The translations under genes were made by a program, and so were the position numbers. From assembly GCF_024346315.1 (NCBI RefSeq), contig NZ_JAGQCS010000002.1:1-64000 (forward strand): a stretch of 64,000 nt of DNA, read 5' to 3'. This DNA comes from Cyanobium sp. ATX 6F1. GTDB lineage: Bacteria > Cyanobacteriota > Cyanobacteriia > PCC-6307 > Cyanobiaceae. Of the stretch, positions 45,181 to 54,358 are shown piece by piece. Position 1 is the stretch's first letter. Every line of letters starts with the position of its first letter. Under the pieces are notes generated by a model. That model saw nothing but the letters and a program-made list of their open reading frames with translations, was not told the DNA's origin and made no database searches.

Positions 45181-46955
45181 GGCCTTGATTCTGCGCCCTG
45201 GGGGGGGGCGAATCGGAGCCGCCAGAGAGCCTGGCTGCCGCGGCTGGCCAGCTGCTCGATCCGCTCAGGCGGCAGGGAAAACTCCCGCAGCTTGCGCTCC
45301 TCTCCCACCACCAGAACCGATGGCGGCAGCGGTGTCCCCGGCTTGGTCTCAGCCCTGAGCTCCTCCTCGGCGCTGGCGGCGCTGTCGAAGAACCGGGCCG
45401 GATGGCCGCTGTAGAACACGACGCTGTAGCGCTTGTAGCCCACCACCAGCAGCGGTTCGCCGGGGCGGATCCACTGGCCGGCCAGGGCGGCCACCTCCCG
45501 CACGGGCTGTTGCCGTTCGCGCTCCATCAGGGGGGCCAGTCCGGGAACGACCAGCAGCAGCACCCCGGCGAAGGCCGCCAGATTCGGAAGCCACAGAGCC
45601 TGCGGCGGCCCGCCGCGGCTGAGCCGAACCACCATCGCCAGGGCGGCAGCCGCGAGCAGCGCCGCAAAGATCAAGGGCAGACCTGAGCGGGACAGGGCAG
45701 CAGCAAAGCCTGGATAGGCCGGATCACCCGCGGCCCAGCGTGGGGCGATCGCCGCCGCCACCGCCATGGCCGCCAGCAGCAGCGCGTTCAACCAGCCATA
45801 GAACCGCTGCCAGCGATCGTCCATCAGCGGGGCCTGAGACACCGACAGTGGCGCGGCCGGCAGTGGCATCCAGAACAGGGCCACCACCAGGGCGCCGGCG
45901 GGAACAAGAGGGAGGATGTATCCCGCCAACTTCGTGCTGGCGGCCGAGAAGAACAGCAGCACCACCAGAAACCAGACCAGGCAGAAGGGTGCGAACTGCA
46001 CACTGCGGGGCTGCTGACGCCAGCGCTCGAGCTGCCAGAAGCGCAGTCGCAGGGCGGCCAAGGGCAGAAACAACGACCACGGCAGGAGCAGGATCAGGCA
46101 CCAGGGCAGGTAGAAGTACCAGGGGCCGGAATGGCCATAGAGCACCGAGGTGTAACGCTGCAGGTTGCTGAAGCCGAAGAAGCCCCCGAGGAATTCGGTG
46201 CCGTTCGCCCGTGCCGCCAGCAGGTACCAGGGGCTGGCCAACGCAAGGAAGGCGACCGCCATCGGCAGCATTGGCATCTGGCGGAGCACGGAGCGCAACT
46301 GGGCCGAGCCGAGCAGGAACACCACGATCACCGCCCCCGGCAGCACCAGACCCACCGGGCCCTTGGCCAGCACCGCGATGGCGCTGAAAAGAGGCATCGC
46401 CACGTAGCCGCAGCGGCGCAGGCCAGGCCGGTCCACCTGGCTGTAGGCCAGAAAGAATCCGAACAATGACAGCGTGATCGCACTGGAGAGGAACATGTCG
46501 GTGACGGAACTGCGCCCCCAGCCCACCCAGCCAGGGTTGAACGCCAGAAGCGCGGCCCCAAGCCAGCAGCGTCGCCAACGGCTCCCGGTCGCTTCGCCCT
46601 CGGACAGCACCCAGAGCAGAGCGAAGCCCGCCACCACCACCGCGCTGGCCATGAGTGCCACGGGCAGCCGCGCCGCCCAGGCGCTCACACCGAAGAGGCG
46701 AAAGCTCAGGGCCACCATCCAGTAGCCCCAGACGGGATAGTCGAAGAACGGCTCACCGTTCCAGTGGGGCGTGATCCAGTCGTTGCGCTGCAGCATTTCC
46801 CGGCCCACCTCCACGAAGAGGGCTTCGGTCTTGTCCATCAAACTGAGCGTGCCCAGTTGGTTGAAGAAGGCCACCCAGCAGAGCAGCAGCAGACCAGCGG
46901 CTGAAAGCAGAGCCAGACGGGTGGAGCGCGCCTGCGGGATTGAAGTGAAAGCCAT
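45177..46955 (-). CDS. ArnT/PMT-like membrane glycosyltransferase
   Basis: This 592-residue polytopic protein of the GT-C/GT39-GT83 group has about a dozen hydrophobic segments. The N-terminal lumenal/periplasmic loop MDKTEALFVEVGREMLQRND (40-59) has the acidic residues typical of the ArnT/PMT catalytic loop, and WNGEPFFDYPVWGYW follows as the carrier-binding region of the family. Such enzymes move a sugar from a polyprenyl phosphate to a lipid or protein on the outer side. The C-terminal domain (about 460-592) is periplasmic. ATG at 46955 is used; the extended frame to 47006 is Pro/Cys-rich and unlikely. It overlaps PAP2 by four bases. Confidence 0.87.
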   Translation of the reverse strand: MAFTSIPQARSTRLALLSAAGLLLLCWVAFFNQLGTLSLMDKTEALFVEVGREMLQRNDWITPHWNGEPFFDYPVWGYWMVALSFRLFGVSAWAARLPVALMASAVVVAGFALLWVLSEGEATGSRWRRCWLGAALLAFNPGWVGWGRSSVTDMFLSSAITLSLFGFFLAYSQVDRPGLRRCGYVAMPLFSAIAVLAKGPVGLVLPGAVIVVFLLGSAQLRSVLRQMPMLPMAVAFLALASPWYLLAARANGTEFLGGFFGFSNLQRYTSVLYGHSGPWYFYLPWCLILLLPWSLFLPLAALRLRFWQLERWRQQPRSVQFAPFCLVWFLVVLLFFSAASTKLAGYILPLVPAGALVVALFWMPLPAAPLSVSQAPLMDDRWQRFYGWLNALLLAAMAVAAAIAPRWAAGDPAYPGFAAALSRSGLPLIFAALLAAAALAMVVRLSRGGPPQALWLPNLAAFAGVLLLVVPGLAPLMERERQQPVREVAALAGQWIRPGEPLLVVGYKRYSVVFYSGHPARFFDSAASAEEELRAETKPGTPLPPSVLVVGEERKLREFSLPPERIEQLASRGSQALWRLRFAPPQGAESRP

Positions 46956-47030
46956 GCGATCAGTGCACGGGAGGGGGAGAAAAAGACAAAACCGTACGTT
47001 CAGCAAAGAACGAGCGGCACAAAGATCAGC

Positions 47031-48158
47031 TCAGGGGGTGTTCCAGACGAAACGGGAGGAGGCGGCGTAATTCCATACGAACACGACGGTAATGCCGGCT
47101 ATCTGAGCAAAAAGGGTGTCTTTGGCCACGCTGGAATAAAAAACACTGGCCAGACCGATGTTGGCCAGCATGGGCAGAGATGCGACGATCAGAAACTTGA
47201 TCAGGCCTGCCAGCAATGGGAATCCCTTTAAGCGCAGATGGCGAAACGTGAGCGTGTTGTTCACCAGATAATTGCTGCATGCTGAAACAATCACAGCCGG
47301 AGGTAATGAGGCGACAAAAGAAAAGCCCAGCAGCATCAAAATCTTGGAGGCCAGCAACTGGACCCCGATTCCCGAAACACCGACCAAGGCGAAACTCACC
47401 GCACGCCGGGGAACCATGCGTAACAGCAGCGTATGGATGATCGACACACCAAAGTCCCAGAGGATGGAGACATCCAGCTTGGAGCTTCCGAAGCTGCGGG
47501 ATTGGAAGGTCAGCGGAGTCTCAACGGCAACAAGTTGCCCCCGACTGATCGAAAGGAGTTCGTAGAGGAACTTGAAACCCTGCGCATCCACCTGTCGAAT
47601 CATCGGCATGCAGCGATCGAGGCGCAGGGCAAAGAAGCCACTCATGAAGTCAGTGAGATGCCTGTAGCGAGGCAGGGTGAAGCGCGCCAGCTGGTTGGCC
47701 ATCACAGAACCTCCTTCGCGCTTGCTGCTCAAGCCCACAATTGAGGCAGCGTGGTGAAAGCGGCTGCCGATCACCAGATCGGCGTTCTGGGCCTGCAAGC
47801 TGTCGAGTGCCTCCGCAACGGCCGCCGGTTCATGCTGGCCGTCGCAGTCCATGACGACTGCCAGGTCGCCGGTGGCATCGAGGAGTCCCTCCTTGATCGC
47901 ACTGGACAAGCCGGATCGCCCCACCCTCCGGATCAAGCGGAGGGCGGGTTCCTGATGGGCCAGTTCCTTCACGAAATCGGCGGTTCCGTCCGCCGAGTCG
48001 TCATCAACGACAATCAGCTCCAACTGGAACCGGTTGCGAAGGGCCAGCAACTGCTGGAGGATCGGCTGAATGTTCTGCCGCTCGTTGAAGGTGGGCAGAA
48101 CGATGGTGACCCTCGCTGCCGGAGAGGTCCCGGCAGACGCGACGACCGATTCGGGCAA
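47031..48158 (-). CDS. GT2 glycosyltransferase fused to a GtrA membrane domain
   Basis: This 375-residue protein has an N-terminal DPM1/ArnC-like GT2 domain (about 15-240) with VDDDSADGT (51-59) and the metal-binding DCDG (104-107), and a C-terminal four-helix GtrA domain (about 252-372). Such fusions make polyprenyl-phosphate-sugar in the membrane and may help flip it. It fits as the donor maker for the ArnT-like enzyme encoded 75 bases downstream. Base composition differs from neighbours: about 53-54% G+C over 47041-47580 counted by eye, against about two thirds in the ArnT-like gene, suggesting transfer. It starts 27 bases after the sigA stop. Confidence 0.9.
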   Translation of the reverse strand: MPESVVASAGTSPAARVTIVLPTFNERQNIQPILQQLLALRNRFQLELIVVDDDSADGTADFVKELAHQEPALRLIRRVGRSGLSSAIKEGLLDATGDLAVVMDCDGQHEPAAVAEALDSLQAQNADLVIGSRFHHAASIVGLSSKREGGSVMANQLARFTLPRYRHLTDFMSGFFALRLDRCMPMIRQVDAQGFKFLYELLSISRGQLVAVETPLTFQSRSFGSSKLDVSILWDFGVSIIHTLLLRMVPRRAVSFALVGVSGIGVQLLASKILMLLGFSFVASLPPAVIVSACSNYLVNNTLTFRHLRLKGFPLLAGLIKFLIVASLPMLANIGLASVFYSSVAKDTLFAQIAGITVVFVWNYAASSRFVWNTP

Positions 48159-48185
48159 AGGGGAGATGCCTCAGACGCTCGGAGG

Positions 48186-49670
48186 TTACTTGATGTACTC
48201 CTTGAGCACGCCGTTGCGGTTGGGGTGACGGAGCTTGCGCAGGGCCTTGGCCTCGATCTGGCGGATGCGCTCACGGGTCACATCAAAGATCTGGCCAATC
48301 TCCTCGAGGGTCTTCATGCGGCCATCATCAAGGCCGTAGCGCAGGCGCAGCACGTCGCGTTCGCGGGGGCTGAGGGTGGCCAGAACCCCCTCAAGATCTT
48401 CCCTCAGCAGGTTCTTGGCGACATCTTGCTCTGGGTTCTCGATGTCGGCTTCGATGAAATCACCGAGGCGTGAATCTTCCTCTTTACCGATCGGTGTTTC
48501 CAGCGAGATCGGCAGCTGGGCTGATTTGGCGATGAAGCGCAGCTTCTCGATCGTCATCTCCATCGATTCAGCAATCTCCTCCTCGGTGGGTTTGCGGCCG
48601 AACTCCTGGCTGAGCACCTTGGTGGTCTTCTTGATCCGAGAGATGGTTTCGTAAAGGTGCACCGGCAGGCGAATGGTCCGGCTCTGGTCAGCGATCGCCC
48701 GGGTGATGGCCTGGCGGATCCACCAGGTGGCATAGGTGGAGAACTTGTAACCCTTTTCGTGGTCGAACTTCTCGGCGGCACGGATCAGGCCGAGGCTTCC
48801 CTCCTGGATCAGGTCCTGGAAGGAAAGACCCCGGTTCATGTATTTCTTGGCGATCGACACCACCAGCCGCAGGTTGGATTGGACCATCTTTTCCTTGGCC
48901 CGGCGGCCGAGCATCAGCCGGCGACGGAACTTGACCAGGGGCATGTCCAGGAGGACGGCCCATTCCTTGTTGTCGGGGGCATGGCCGTTGTCCTGCTCGA
49001 ACTGCGCGGCGAGTTCCTCGAGATGGAGCAGGTCGGCGATCTTGCGCGCCAGCTCGATCTCCTCATCGGGCCGCAACAGGCGAATGCGGCCGATCTCCTG
49101 CAGGTACACCCGGATCGAATCCTCGGTGTAAACGCCCTTGGGGCCGACCTTGATGCTGGCCAGGACCTTGGCGGCCTTGGGGTCCTTGCGCTCTTCAGCG
49201 CTGGCGGCCAGGAGCTCGTTGGCGGCCAGATCGAGATCCACAGCGCTCTCGGCACTGCCACTGGGGTCGGCCTTCGCTCCATCGGCCTTGCTGGCGGCAA
49301 CAGCCTTCTTGGCCGTGGCCTTGGTCGTGGCGGCCTTGGCAGCCACCGCCTTTGAGGCCGCTGCCTTCGAGGTGGTTGCCTTGGTGCCGGTGGTCTTTGC
49401 CGCTGCCGACTTGGCTGCCGCGGCCTTGGGGGTCGCCGCCTTGTGGCTGCGGCTCGGGCTCACCTTGTTCGCCGGATCAGGCTGCTCAGCGGTGTCGTTG
49501 GCGGGAGACGGCTCGGCTGCGGTGGCGTCGTCGGCCATGGGGGGGGCGATCTGCTTGCGGCTGCGGGTGCTCTTGGGCTTGGTCATCGTGACCTCGTCGC
49601 CGATGCCGTTGGCGACCAGCAGGATCTCAGACACGGGCTTGGTGACGTTGGCAGCGACAGCAGGACTCAT
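48186..49670 (-). CDS. sigA: Principal RNA polymerase sigma factor (group 1, SigA/RpoD)
   Basis: This 494-residue sigma-70 factor directs most transcription. Region 1.2 starts near residue 180 ([13 protein letters not shown]); region 2 has [15 protein letters not shown] and [19 protein letters not shown]; region 3 has [14 protein letters not shown]; and region 4 has [15 protein letters not shown] and [18 protein letters not shown]. The N-terminal third (about 75-135) is a striking Lys/Ala/Thr repeat. ATG at 49670 is used; the frame opens at a TTG at 49679, and an internal ATG at 49586 is possible. Its GT2 neighbour starts 27 bases downstream. Confidence 0.95.
   Translation of the reverse strand: MSPAVAANVTKPVSEILLVANGIGDEVTMTKPKSTRSRKQIAPPMADDATAAEPSPANDTAEQPDPANKVSPSRSHKAATPKAAAAKSAAAKTTGTKATTSKAAASKAVAAKAATTKATAKKAVAASKADGAKADPSGSAESAVDLDLAANELLAASAEERKDPKAAKVLASIKVGPKGVYTEDSIRVYLQEIGRIRLLRPDEEIELARKIADLLHLEELAAQFEQDNGHAPDNKEWAVLLDMPLVKFRRRLMLGRRAKEKMVQSNLRLVVSIAKKYMNRGLSFQDLIQEGSLGLIRAAEKFDHEKGYKFSTYATWWIRQAITRAIADQSRTIRLPVHLYETISRIKKTTKVLSQEFGRKPTEEEIAESMEMTIEKLRFIAKSAQLPISLETPIGKEEDSRLGDFIEADIENPEQDVAKNLLREDLEGVLATLSPRERDVLRLRYGLDDGRMKTLEEIGQIFDVTRERIRQIEAKALRKLRHPNRNGVLKEYIK
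49290..49442 (-). repeat. 15-bp periodic repeat coding for KxxxxK pentads in SigA
   Basis: In the SigA N-terminal tail, lysine recurs every fifth residue for ten successive units: [50 protein letters not shown] (residues 77-127 of the 494-residue protein). The coding DNA is therefore a degenerate 15-bp tandem repeat, and resembles histone-H1-like tails. Confidence 0.85.
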
Positions 49671-49697
49671 GGCGGACAAGAACAGGAAAGGGGGGGC

Positions 49698-49709
49698 GCG
49701 TGTACACGC
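49698..49709. promoter_or_regulatory. Perfect 12-base palindrome in the sigA leader
   Basis: GCGTGTACACGC is a perfect palindrome 28 bases upstream of the sigA ATG. It might be a binding site of a dimeric regulator or a leader hairpin. The link to regulation is inference. Confidence 0.4.
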
Positions 49710-50005
49710 AAAACGGACAGCCCGGAAAGGGCGGTGACATCCGATCAGGCCAGAGTGCAGACCAGACGAACGCTGCCGACAACGGCCTGGCGATCGACCA
49801 TCGCCCAGAGACCGAAATTCATCGACGGCATCAAGCGTCCGAGGAAAGCAAACCCAACTTGAAAACGACGAGCACGGTGATCGGGGCGAAAGCCCAGCAG
49901 TGCTGTCAGGGGTGGTCTCAGACCGGGAGGACCGATGGGGAGGGAGACTCCTCCTGGCACTCTCTTCAGGTCTTCCCTCTGGACGGAACTCTGCGGGGTT
50001 CCGAC

Positions 50006-50024
50006 AGCAGCTTTAGCAGCTGCT
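50006..50024. promoter_or_regulatory. Inverted repeat near the priA start
   Basis: AGCAGCT-TTAGC-AGCTGCT is a 7-bp-arm dyad starting 45 bases upstream of the priA GTG. It could be an operator for either divergent gene. No matching regulator is recognised. Confidence 0.35.
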
Positions 50025-50050
50025 CAACATGGTCATTCTAAGAAATCGAT

Positions 50051-52372
50051 GTGGGCTTTGCAAGGTTGGAGGAATCTGAGCCGGTGCCCCCTGGCCCCAC
50101 CTGGCTTCAAATCTGGCTGGAGGCGGGACGTGAGGGACGAATCTTCACCTATGCCAACCCGCTGGGGCTGCCCCTTGCCAGCGGTGATCTTGTGCGACTG
50201 AAGCTGCGGGGCCGGCGTCATGTCGGCCTGGTGGTGGAAGGGCTCGAGCGACTGCCGCCGGAGCTGGACCCCGATCGCCTTCAACCGGTGGAGGGGCTGC
50301 ACCAGAGCGCCGCTGTGGACCCCCACTGGCGGGCCCTGCTCAGTGAGGTGGCGGCGGACTGCCACACCAGCCTGTTCAAGACCTTGAAAACGGCCCTCCC
50401 CCCCGGCTGGCTGGGGCAAAGGCCCGAGCGCCAGGGTGGGCCGGCCCGCAACCGTTGGCTGGTGGAACTGACGCCCGGCGCGGATGCCACAGGCCCATCC
50501 TCCTCCGCCCTCACCCCCCGTCAGCAGTCGCTGCTGGAGCTGCTGGAGCAACGGGGTGGCCGCGCCTGGCTGAGCACGCTCACGACCGCGGAGCGCTTCA
50601 GCCGCTCGGTGGTGGAAGGGTTGGAGCGCCAGGGGCAGCTGCGGCGCCGGGCCGTGGCCGCCGGCAGCGCTGAGTTCATGACCCTGCAGGCCGCCGGGGT
50701 GGCCGCGGTGGATGGAACCGCCGGGACCCTTGAGCCACCTCAGGCACCCAGCGCAGCCCAGCGCCAGGCTCTCGAACGCCTGGCCGCCACTCCGCCAGGC
50801 GGTGCCCTGTTGCTCTGGGGGGTGACCGGCTCGGGCAAGACCGAGGTGTATCTGCAGGCCTGCGCCCTGGCCCTGGCCGAGGGCCAGAGCGCCCTGGTGC
50901 TCACCCCCGAAATCGGACTGGTCCCCCAGCTGCTGGATCGCTTCAAGGCCCGTTTCGCCAGTTCGATCGTGGAGTACCACAGCGGATTGAGCGAAGCCCA
51001 GCGCATCGCCAGCTGGCGCCGCTGCCTGGAGGCTGACCGCGCCCAGCCGGTGGTGGTGGTGGGCACCCGCTCAGCGGTGTTCCTGCCCCTGCGGGACCTG
51101 GCGCTGATCGTCCTTGATGAGGAACACGACAGCTCCTACAAGCAGGACGCTCCGATGCCCTGTTATCACGCCCGCGATGTGGCCCGGCACCGGGCCCGAC
51201 GCAGCGGCGCCCGGTTGCTGCTGGGCAGTGCCACCCCATCGCTGGAAACCTGGCTCGCCTGTCAGCAGAGTGGCCCAGGGGCCACCGCCCTGGTGCGACT
51301 CCCCGAACGCATCGGCCAGCGCCCCCTACCGCCGGTGCGGGTGGTGGACATGCGCCAGGAACTCGCAGAAGGTCACCGCCGCCTGATCAGCCGGCCGTTG
51401 ATGGAGCGACTGGAGCGCCTGCGCGAGCAGGGGGAGCAGGCCGTGGTGCTGGTACCTCGGCGCGGTTACAGCAGCTTCCTGAGCTGCCGCAGTTGCGGTG
51501 AGGTGGTGCAGTGCCCCCACTGCGATGTGGCCCTGACGGTGCACCGCTCCGTCCGTTCCGGTGACTGGCTGCGCTGCCATTGGTGCGATCACCGTCAGGA
51601 CATCGAGCCGCGCTGCGGTGCCTGTGGCTCCACCGCCTTCAAGCCCTTCGGCGCCGGCACCCAGCGGGTGATGGAGCAACTCAGCAACGAGCTGGAGGAC
51701 CTGCGGGTGCTGCGTTTCGACCGCGACACCACCCGCGGCCAGGGGGGGCACCGGCGCCTGCTGGAGCAGTTCGCCGCCGGAGAAGCCGACGTGCTGGTGG
51801 GCACCCAGATGCTGGCCAAGGGCATGGACTTGCCTGCGGTGACCCTGGCGGCGGTGCTGGCGGCCGATGGCCTGCTGCACCGCCCCGACCTGCGCTCCAG
51901 CGAGCAGAGCCTGCAACTGCTGCTGCAGCTGGCGGGCCGGGCCGGCCGGGGCGAGCGAGCGGGGGAGGTGCTGGTGCAGACCTACTGCCCCGACCACGCC
52001 GTGATCCGCCACCTGGTGGATGGCCGTTATGAACGCTTTCTGGAGCAGGAGCTGGAGATTCGTCGCCAGGCGGGCCTGGTGCCCTTCAGCCGGGCGGCCC
52101 TGCTGCGGCTGGTGGGGGTCTCGGCCAGCGCCACCGCCACCGCCGCCACCACCCTGGCGGAGCGCATCGCCCCCCAGGTGCTGAGCGCCGGCTGGGTGAT
52201 GGTGGGGCCGGCCCCAGCACCGATCACCCGGGTGGCGGGCCGCAGCCGATGGCAACTGCTGCTGCACGGCCCATCGGGCAGCCCGCTGCCTCTGCCGCCG
52301 GAGGCGGAGCTGCGCCAGGGGTTGCCCAAGGGGGTGGGTCTGGCGATTGATCCCGATCCCCTGGAGCTCTAG
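50051..52372 (+). CDS. priA: Primosomal replication helicase PriA
   Basis: This 773-residue superfamily 2 helicase restarts stalled replication forks. A 5'-3' DNA-binding domain (about 20-105) and a winged-helix-like middle are followed by the helicase core: Walker A GVTGSGKT (257-264), the DEEH box, LLGSATPSLE, and a zinc region with cysteines in CRSCGEVVQCPHC and CHWCDHR/CGACGS. Later motifs include VLVGTQMLAKGMD and QLAGRAGRGE. It starts at a GTG; an ATG two bases earlier is out of frame. It ends with a four-base overlap onto the convergent DUF3153 gene. Confidence 0.94.
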   Translation: MGFARLEESEPVPPGPTWLQIWLEAGREGRIFTYANPLGLPLASGDLVRLKLRGRRHVGLVVEGLERLPPELDPDRLQPVEGLHQSAAVDPHWRALLSEVAADCHTSLFKTLKTALPPGWLGQRPERQGGPARNRWLVELTPGADATGPSSSALTPRQQSLLELLEQRGGRAWLSTLTTAERFSRSVVEGLERQGQLRRRAVAAGSAEFMTLQAAGVAAVDGTAGTLEPPQAPSAAQRQALERLAATPPGGALLLWGVTGSGKTEVYLQACALALAEGQSALVLTPEIGLVPQLLDRFKARFASSIVEYHSGLSEAQRIASWRRCLEADRAQPVVVVGTRSAVFLPLRDLALIVLDEEHDSSYKQDAPMPCYHARDVARHRARRSGARLLLGSATPSLETWLACQQSGPGATALVRLPERIGQRPLPPVRVVDMRQELAEGHRRLISRPLMERLERLREQGEQAVVLVPRRGYSSFLSCRSCGEVVQCPHCDVALTVHRSVRSGDWLRCHWCDHRQDIEPRCGACGSTAFKPFGAGTQRVMEQLSNELEDLRVLRFDRDTTRGQGGHRRLLEQFAAGEADVLVGTQMLAKGMDLPAVTLAAVLAADGLLHRPDLRSSEQSLQLLLQLAGRAGRGERAGEVLVQTYCPDHAVIRHLVDGRYERFLEQELEIRRQAGLVPFSRAALLRLVGVSASATATAATTLAERIAPQVLSAGWVMVGPAPAPITRVAGRSRWQLLLHGPSGSPLPLPPEAELRQGLPKGVGLAIDPDPLEL

Positions 52373-53472
52373 GCCGGCAGCTCCGGTAGTCGGAAGCCCA
52401 CCTGCCAGCGCAGCCGCTGCAGGATCAGCACCAACGCCAGCACCAGCGCGATCCCCACACTGCCCAGGCCGAGGCGGCTCCAGCGCCAGACTCTCAGCTC
52501 CAGGCGATTCACGGCACCGCTGCGCAGGGGCCAGACCACCCCCCCTCGCCCAGCAGTCAGCTCAGCGCGGGGCGCCAGGGGCTGAGCCAGGCGCACGGAG
52601 CCCAGGGCCAGGGGTTCGAAGCGCAGCTCCAGGTCCAGCCCTGGCCAGGCCCGCGTCGCAGCGAGATCCAGCTCAAGCACCAGCTGCTGACGCACGCCGA
52701 TCAACCAGTTGCGCTCCCGGAGCGACCACCCAGGCGGCGGCAGCTCCAGCCCCCCCAGCCGGGCCGCCACCGCCACGCTGTCCTGGAGCCAGGCGGCGGC
52801 GCGATCCGGAGTCAGCACCGGGCTGATCACCCGCAGATCACCACCGCGCCGTTCCAGCCGGTGGGGCAGATCAGCGATTCCCTTGACGTACTGGTCCTGC
52901 CACGGCAACCGCTGGCCGGTGGCGCTGGAGAAGCGTTGCTCCAGTTGAATCCTGCCCGGTGCGGGGAAATGCACCGCGGTGCTCACCCGCATGCACCCCC
53001 CCAAGAGCGCGGCGAGCAACAGCAGCACGCTCAGCAGAGCAGCGAAGCCCCAGGGAACTCTCGTGGGGCCCACCGGCGGTGGCGGAGGAGCCTCCTGGCG
53101 GCGAGGGTCGCTTCGGCCCAGGGAGCCGGCCCTGGCCCGACCCTGGAGTGATTCCACCTCCCCCAGGGCCGGCAGGGTGAGCGACCAGTTGCGCGGCCGC
53201 TCCAGCTCGGGGGCCTCCAGCACCATCTCGAGCGCCTTGGCCTCCAGCCGCAGGTCGGGGTCGGCGCAGGCGCGCAGGGAGCGGCAGAGACGGAGCGCCC
53301 GCTCACTTTTCCCCTGGCCCATCAGGGCCGTGGCCATCAAGAGCCGCAACCGCCCGCCGATCGCCGTGCGGGGCCCATGGAGCTCAGCCAGGGGCTCCAG
53401 CAGGGCCAAAGCGGTGCCGTAGTCGCCACGATCGAGGGCCGCGCGGGATCGATCGAGGAACTCCTCAGCCAT
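52369..53472 (-). CDS. DUF3153 protein with a fused N-terminal helical domain
   Basis: This 367-residue protein has an N-terminal TPR-like helical region (about 1-95, with repeats of the kind [19 protein letters not shown]), a Pro-rich linker (about 120-138), one membrane segment (140-159) ending in LLGGC (Cys160) and a C-terminal DUF3153 domain (about 165-355) followed by another hydrophobic segment ([17 protein letters not shown]). In relatives I recall, the DUF3153 domain follows a lipoprotein signal. The LLGGC sequence here looks like that lipobox retained inside a fusion. It overlaps argB by 8 bases, and is the last gene of a minus-strand trio. Confidence 0.8.
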   Translation of the reverse strand: MAEEFLDRSRAALDRGDYGTALALLEPLAELHGPRTAIGGRLRLLMATALMGQGKSERALRLCRSLRACADPDLRLEAKALEMVLEAPELERPRNWSLTLPALGEVESLQGRARAGSLGRSDPRRQEAPPPPPVGPTRVPWGFAALLSVLLLLAALLGGCMRVSTAVHFPAPGRIQLEQRFSSATGQRLPWQDQYVKGIADLPHRLERRGGDLRVISPVLTPDRAAAWLQDSVAVAARLGGLELPPPGWSLRERNWLIGVRQQLVLELDLAATRAWPGLDLELRFEPLALGSVRLAQPLAPRAELTAGRGGVVWPLRSGAVNRLELRVWRWSRLGLGSVGIALVLALVLILQRLRWQVGFRLPELPA

Positions 53473-54358
53473 GGGGTCGATGGCGACCCGTCACCATCGT
53501 GCCGATGCCCGCATCGGTGAACAGCTCCAGGAGCAGGGCATGGGGAACCCGGCCATCGATGATGTGGGCGGCCGCCACCCCTTGGGCAAGGGCACGGATG
53601 CAGCATTCGGTCTTGGGGGTCATGCCACCATCCACCACGCGGGTGGCGATCAGATCGCGCGCCTCCGCCAACGAGAGCTGGCGCAGCAGCGAGCCCGGAT
53701 CGTGGCGATCCCTCAGGATCCCAGGGGTGTCGGTGAGCAGGATCAGCTTTTCGGCCTGGAGGGCCGCCGCCACTTCCCCGGCCACGGTGTCGGCGTTGAT
53801 GTTGTGGGCGGCCCCCTCGGGGTTAGCCGCGACGCTGGAGATCACCGGGATGTAGCCGTTCTCCAGCAGGGGCTTGAGCACCGCGGGGTTGACCGCCGCC
53901 ACATCCCCCACCAGGCCATGGGAACCATCACCCCAGGTGCGGGCCTCCACCAGGCCTCCATCACTGCCGGAGAGGCCCACCGCCTTTCCACCCACACGGT
54001 TGAGACCGTTGACGATCTGCTTGTTGACACGGCCCACCAGGACCATCTCAACCACATCCATGGTGTCGGCGTCGGTGACCCGCAGCCCTCCCTCGAAGCG
54101 GGGTTCGATCGCCAGGCGCGTGAGCCACTGGTTGATCTCCGGCCCGCCCCCGTGGACCACCACGGGCTGGACCCCGACGCAAGCCAGCAGGGCGAGATCG
54201 CGGAACACCGCCTCGCGCAACTCCTCGCGCACCATCGCCGCGCCGCCGTACTTGACGACCACCCGCCGGCCTGCGAAGCGCTGGATGTAAGGGAGCGCCT
54301 CGCTGAGGACGGAGGCCCGCAAGCTGTCCTGGGCGCTGATGACGGGGTCGTGGCTCAA
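53465..54358 (-). CDS. argB: Acetylglutamate kinase
   Basis: This 297-residue enzyme phosphorylates N-acetylglutamate in arginine synthesis and is the PII-regulated step in cyanobacteria. Markers are [10 protein letters not shown] (33-42), [19 protein letters not shown]-like [12 protein letters not shown], and [11 protein letters not shown] toward the C terminus. A C-terminal [12 protein letters not shown] keeps the PII-contact end typical of cyanobacterial ArgB. The start is TTG at 54358, overlapping the DUF2854 stop (TTGA). Downstream overlap with DUF3153 is 8 bases. Confidence 0.95.
   Translation of the reverse strand: MSHDPVISAQDSLRASVLSEALPYIQRFAGRRVVVKYGGAAMVREELREAVFRDLALLACVGVQPVVVHGGGPEINQWLTRLAIEPRFEGGLRVTDADTMDVVEMVLVGRVNKQIVNGLNRVGGKAVGLSGSDGGLVEARTWGDGSHGLVGDVAAVNPAVLKPLLENGYIPVISSVAANPEGAAHNINADTVAGEVAAALQAEKLILLTDTPGILRDRHDPGSLLRQLSLAEARDLIATRVVDGGMTPKTECCIRALAQGVAAAHIIDGRVPHALLLELFTDAGIGTMVTGRHRPHG

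Larger units (their letters stand above)
49671..50050. other. 380-base divergent gap between sigA and priA
   Basis: This is the largest gap in the window and must hold the sigA and priA promoters. It contains a perfect 12-base palindrome (49698-49709) and a 7-bp-arm inverted repeat (50006-50024), listed separately. I see no good -35/-10 pair, no small ORF with a convincing start and no RNA gene. Confidence 0.5.
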
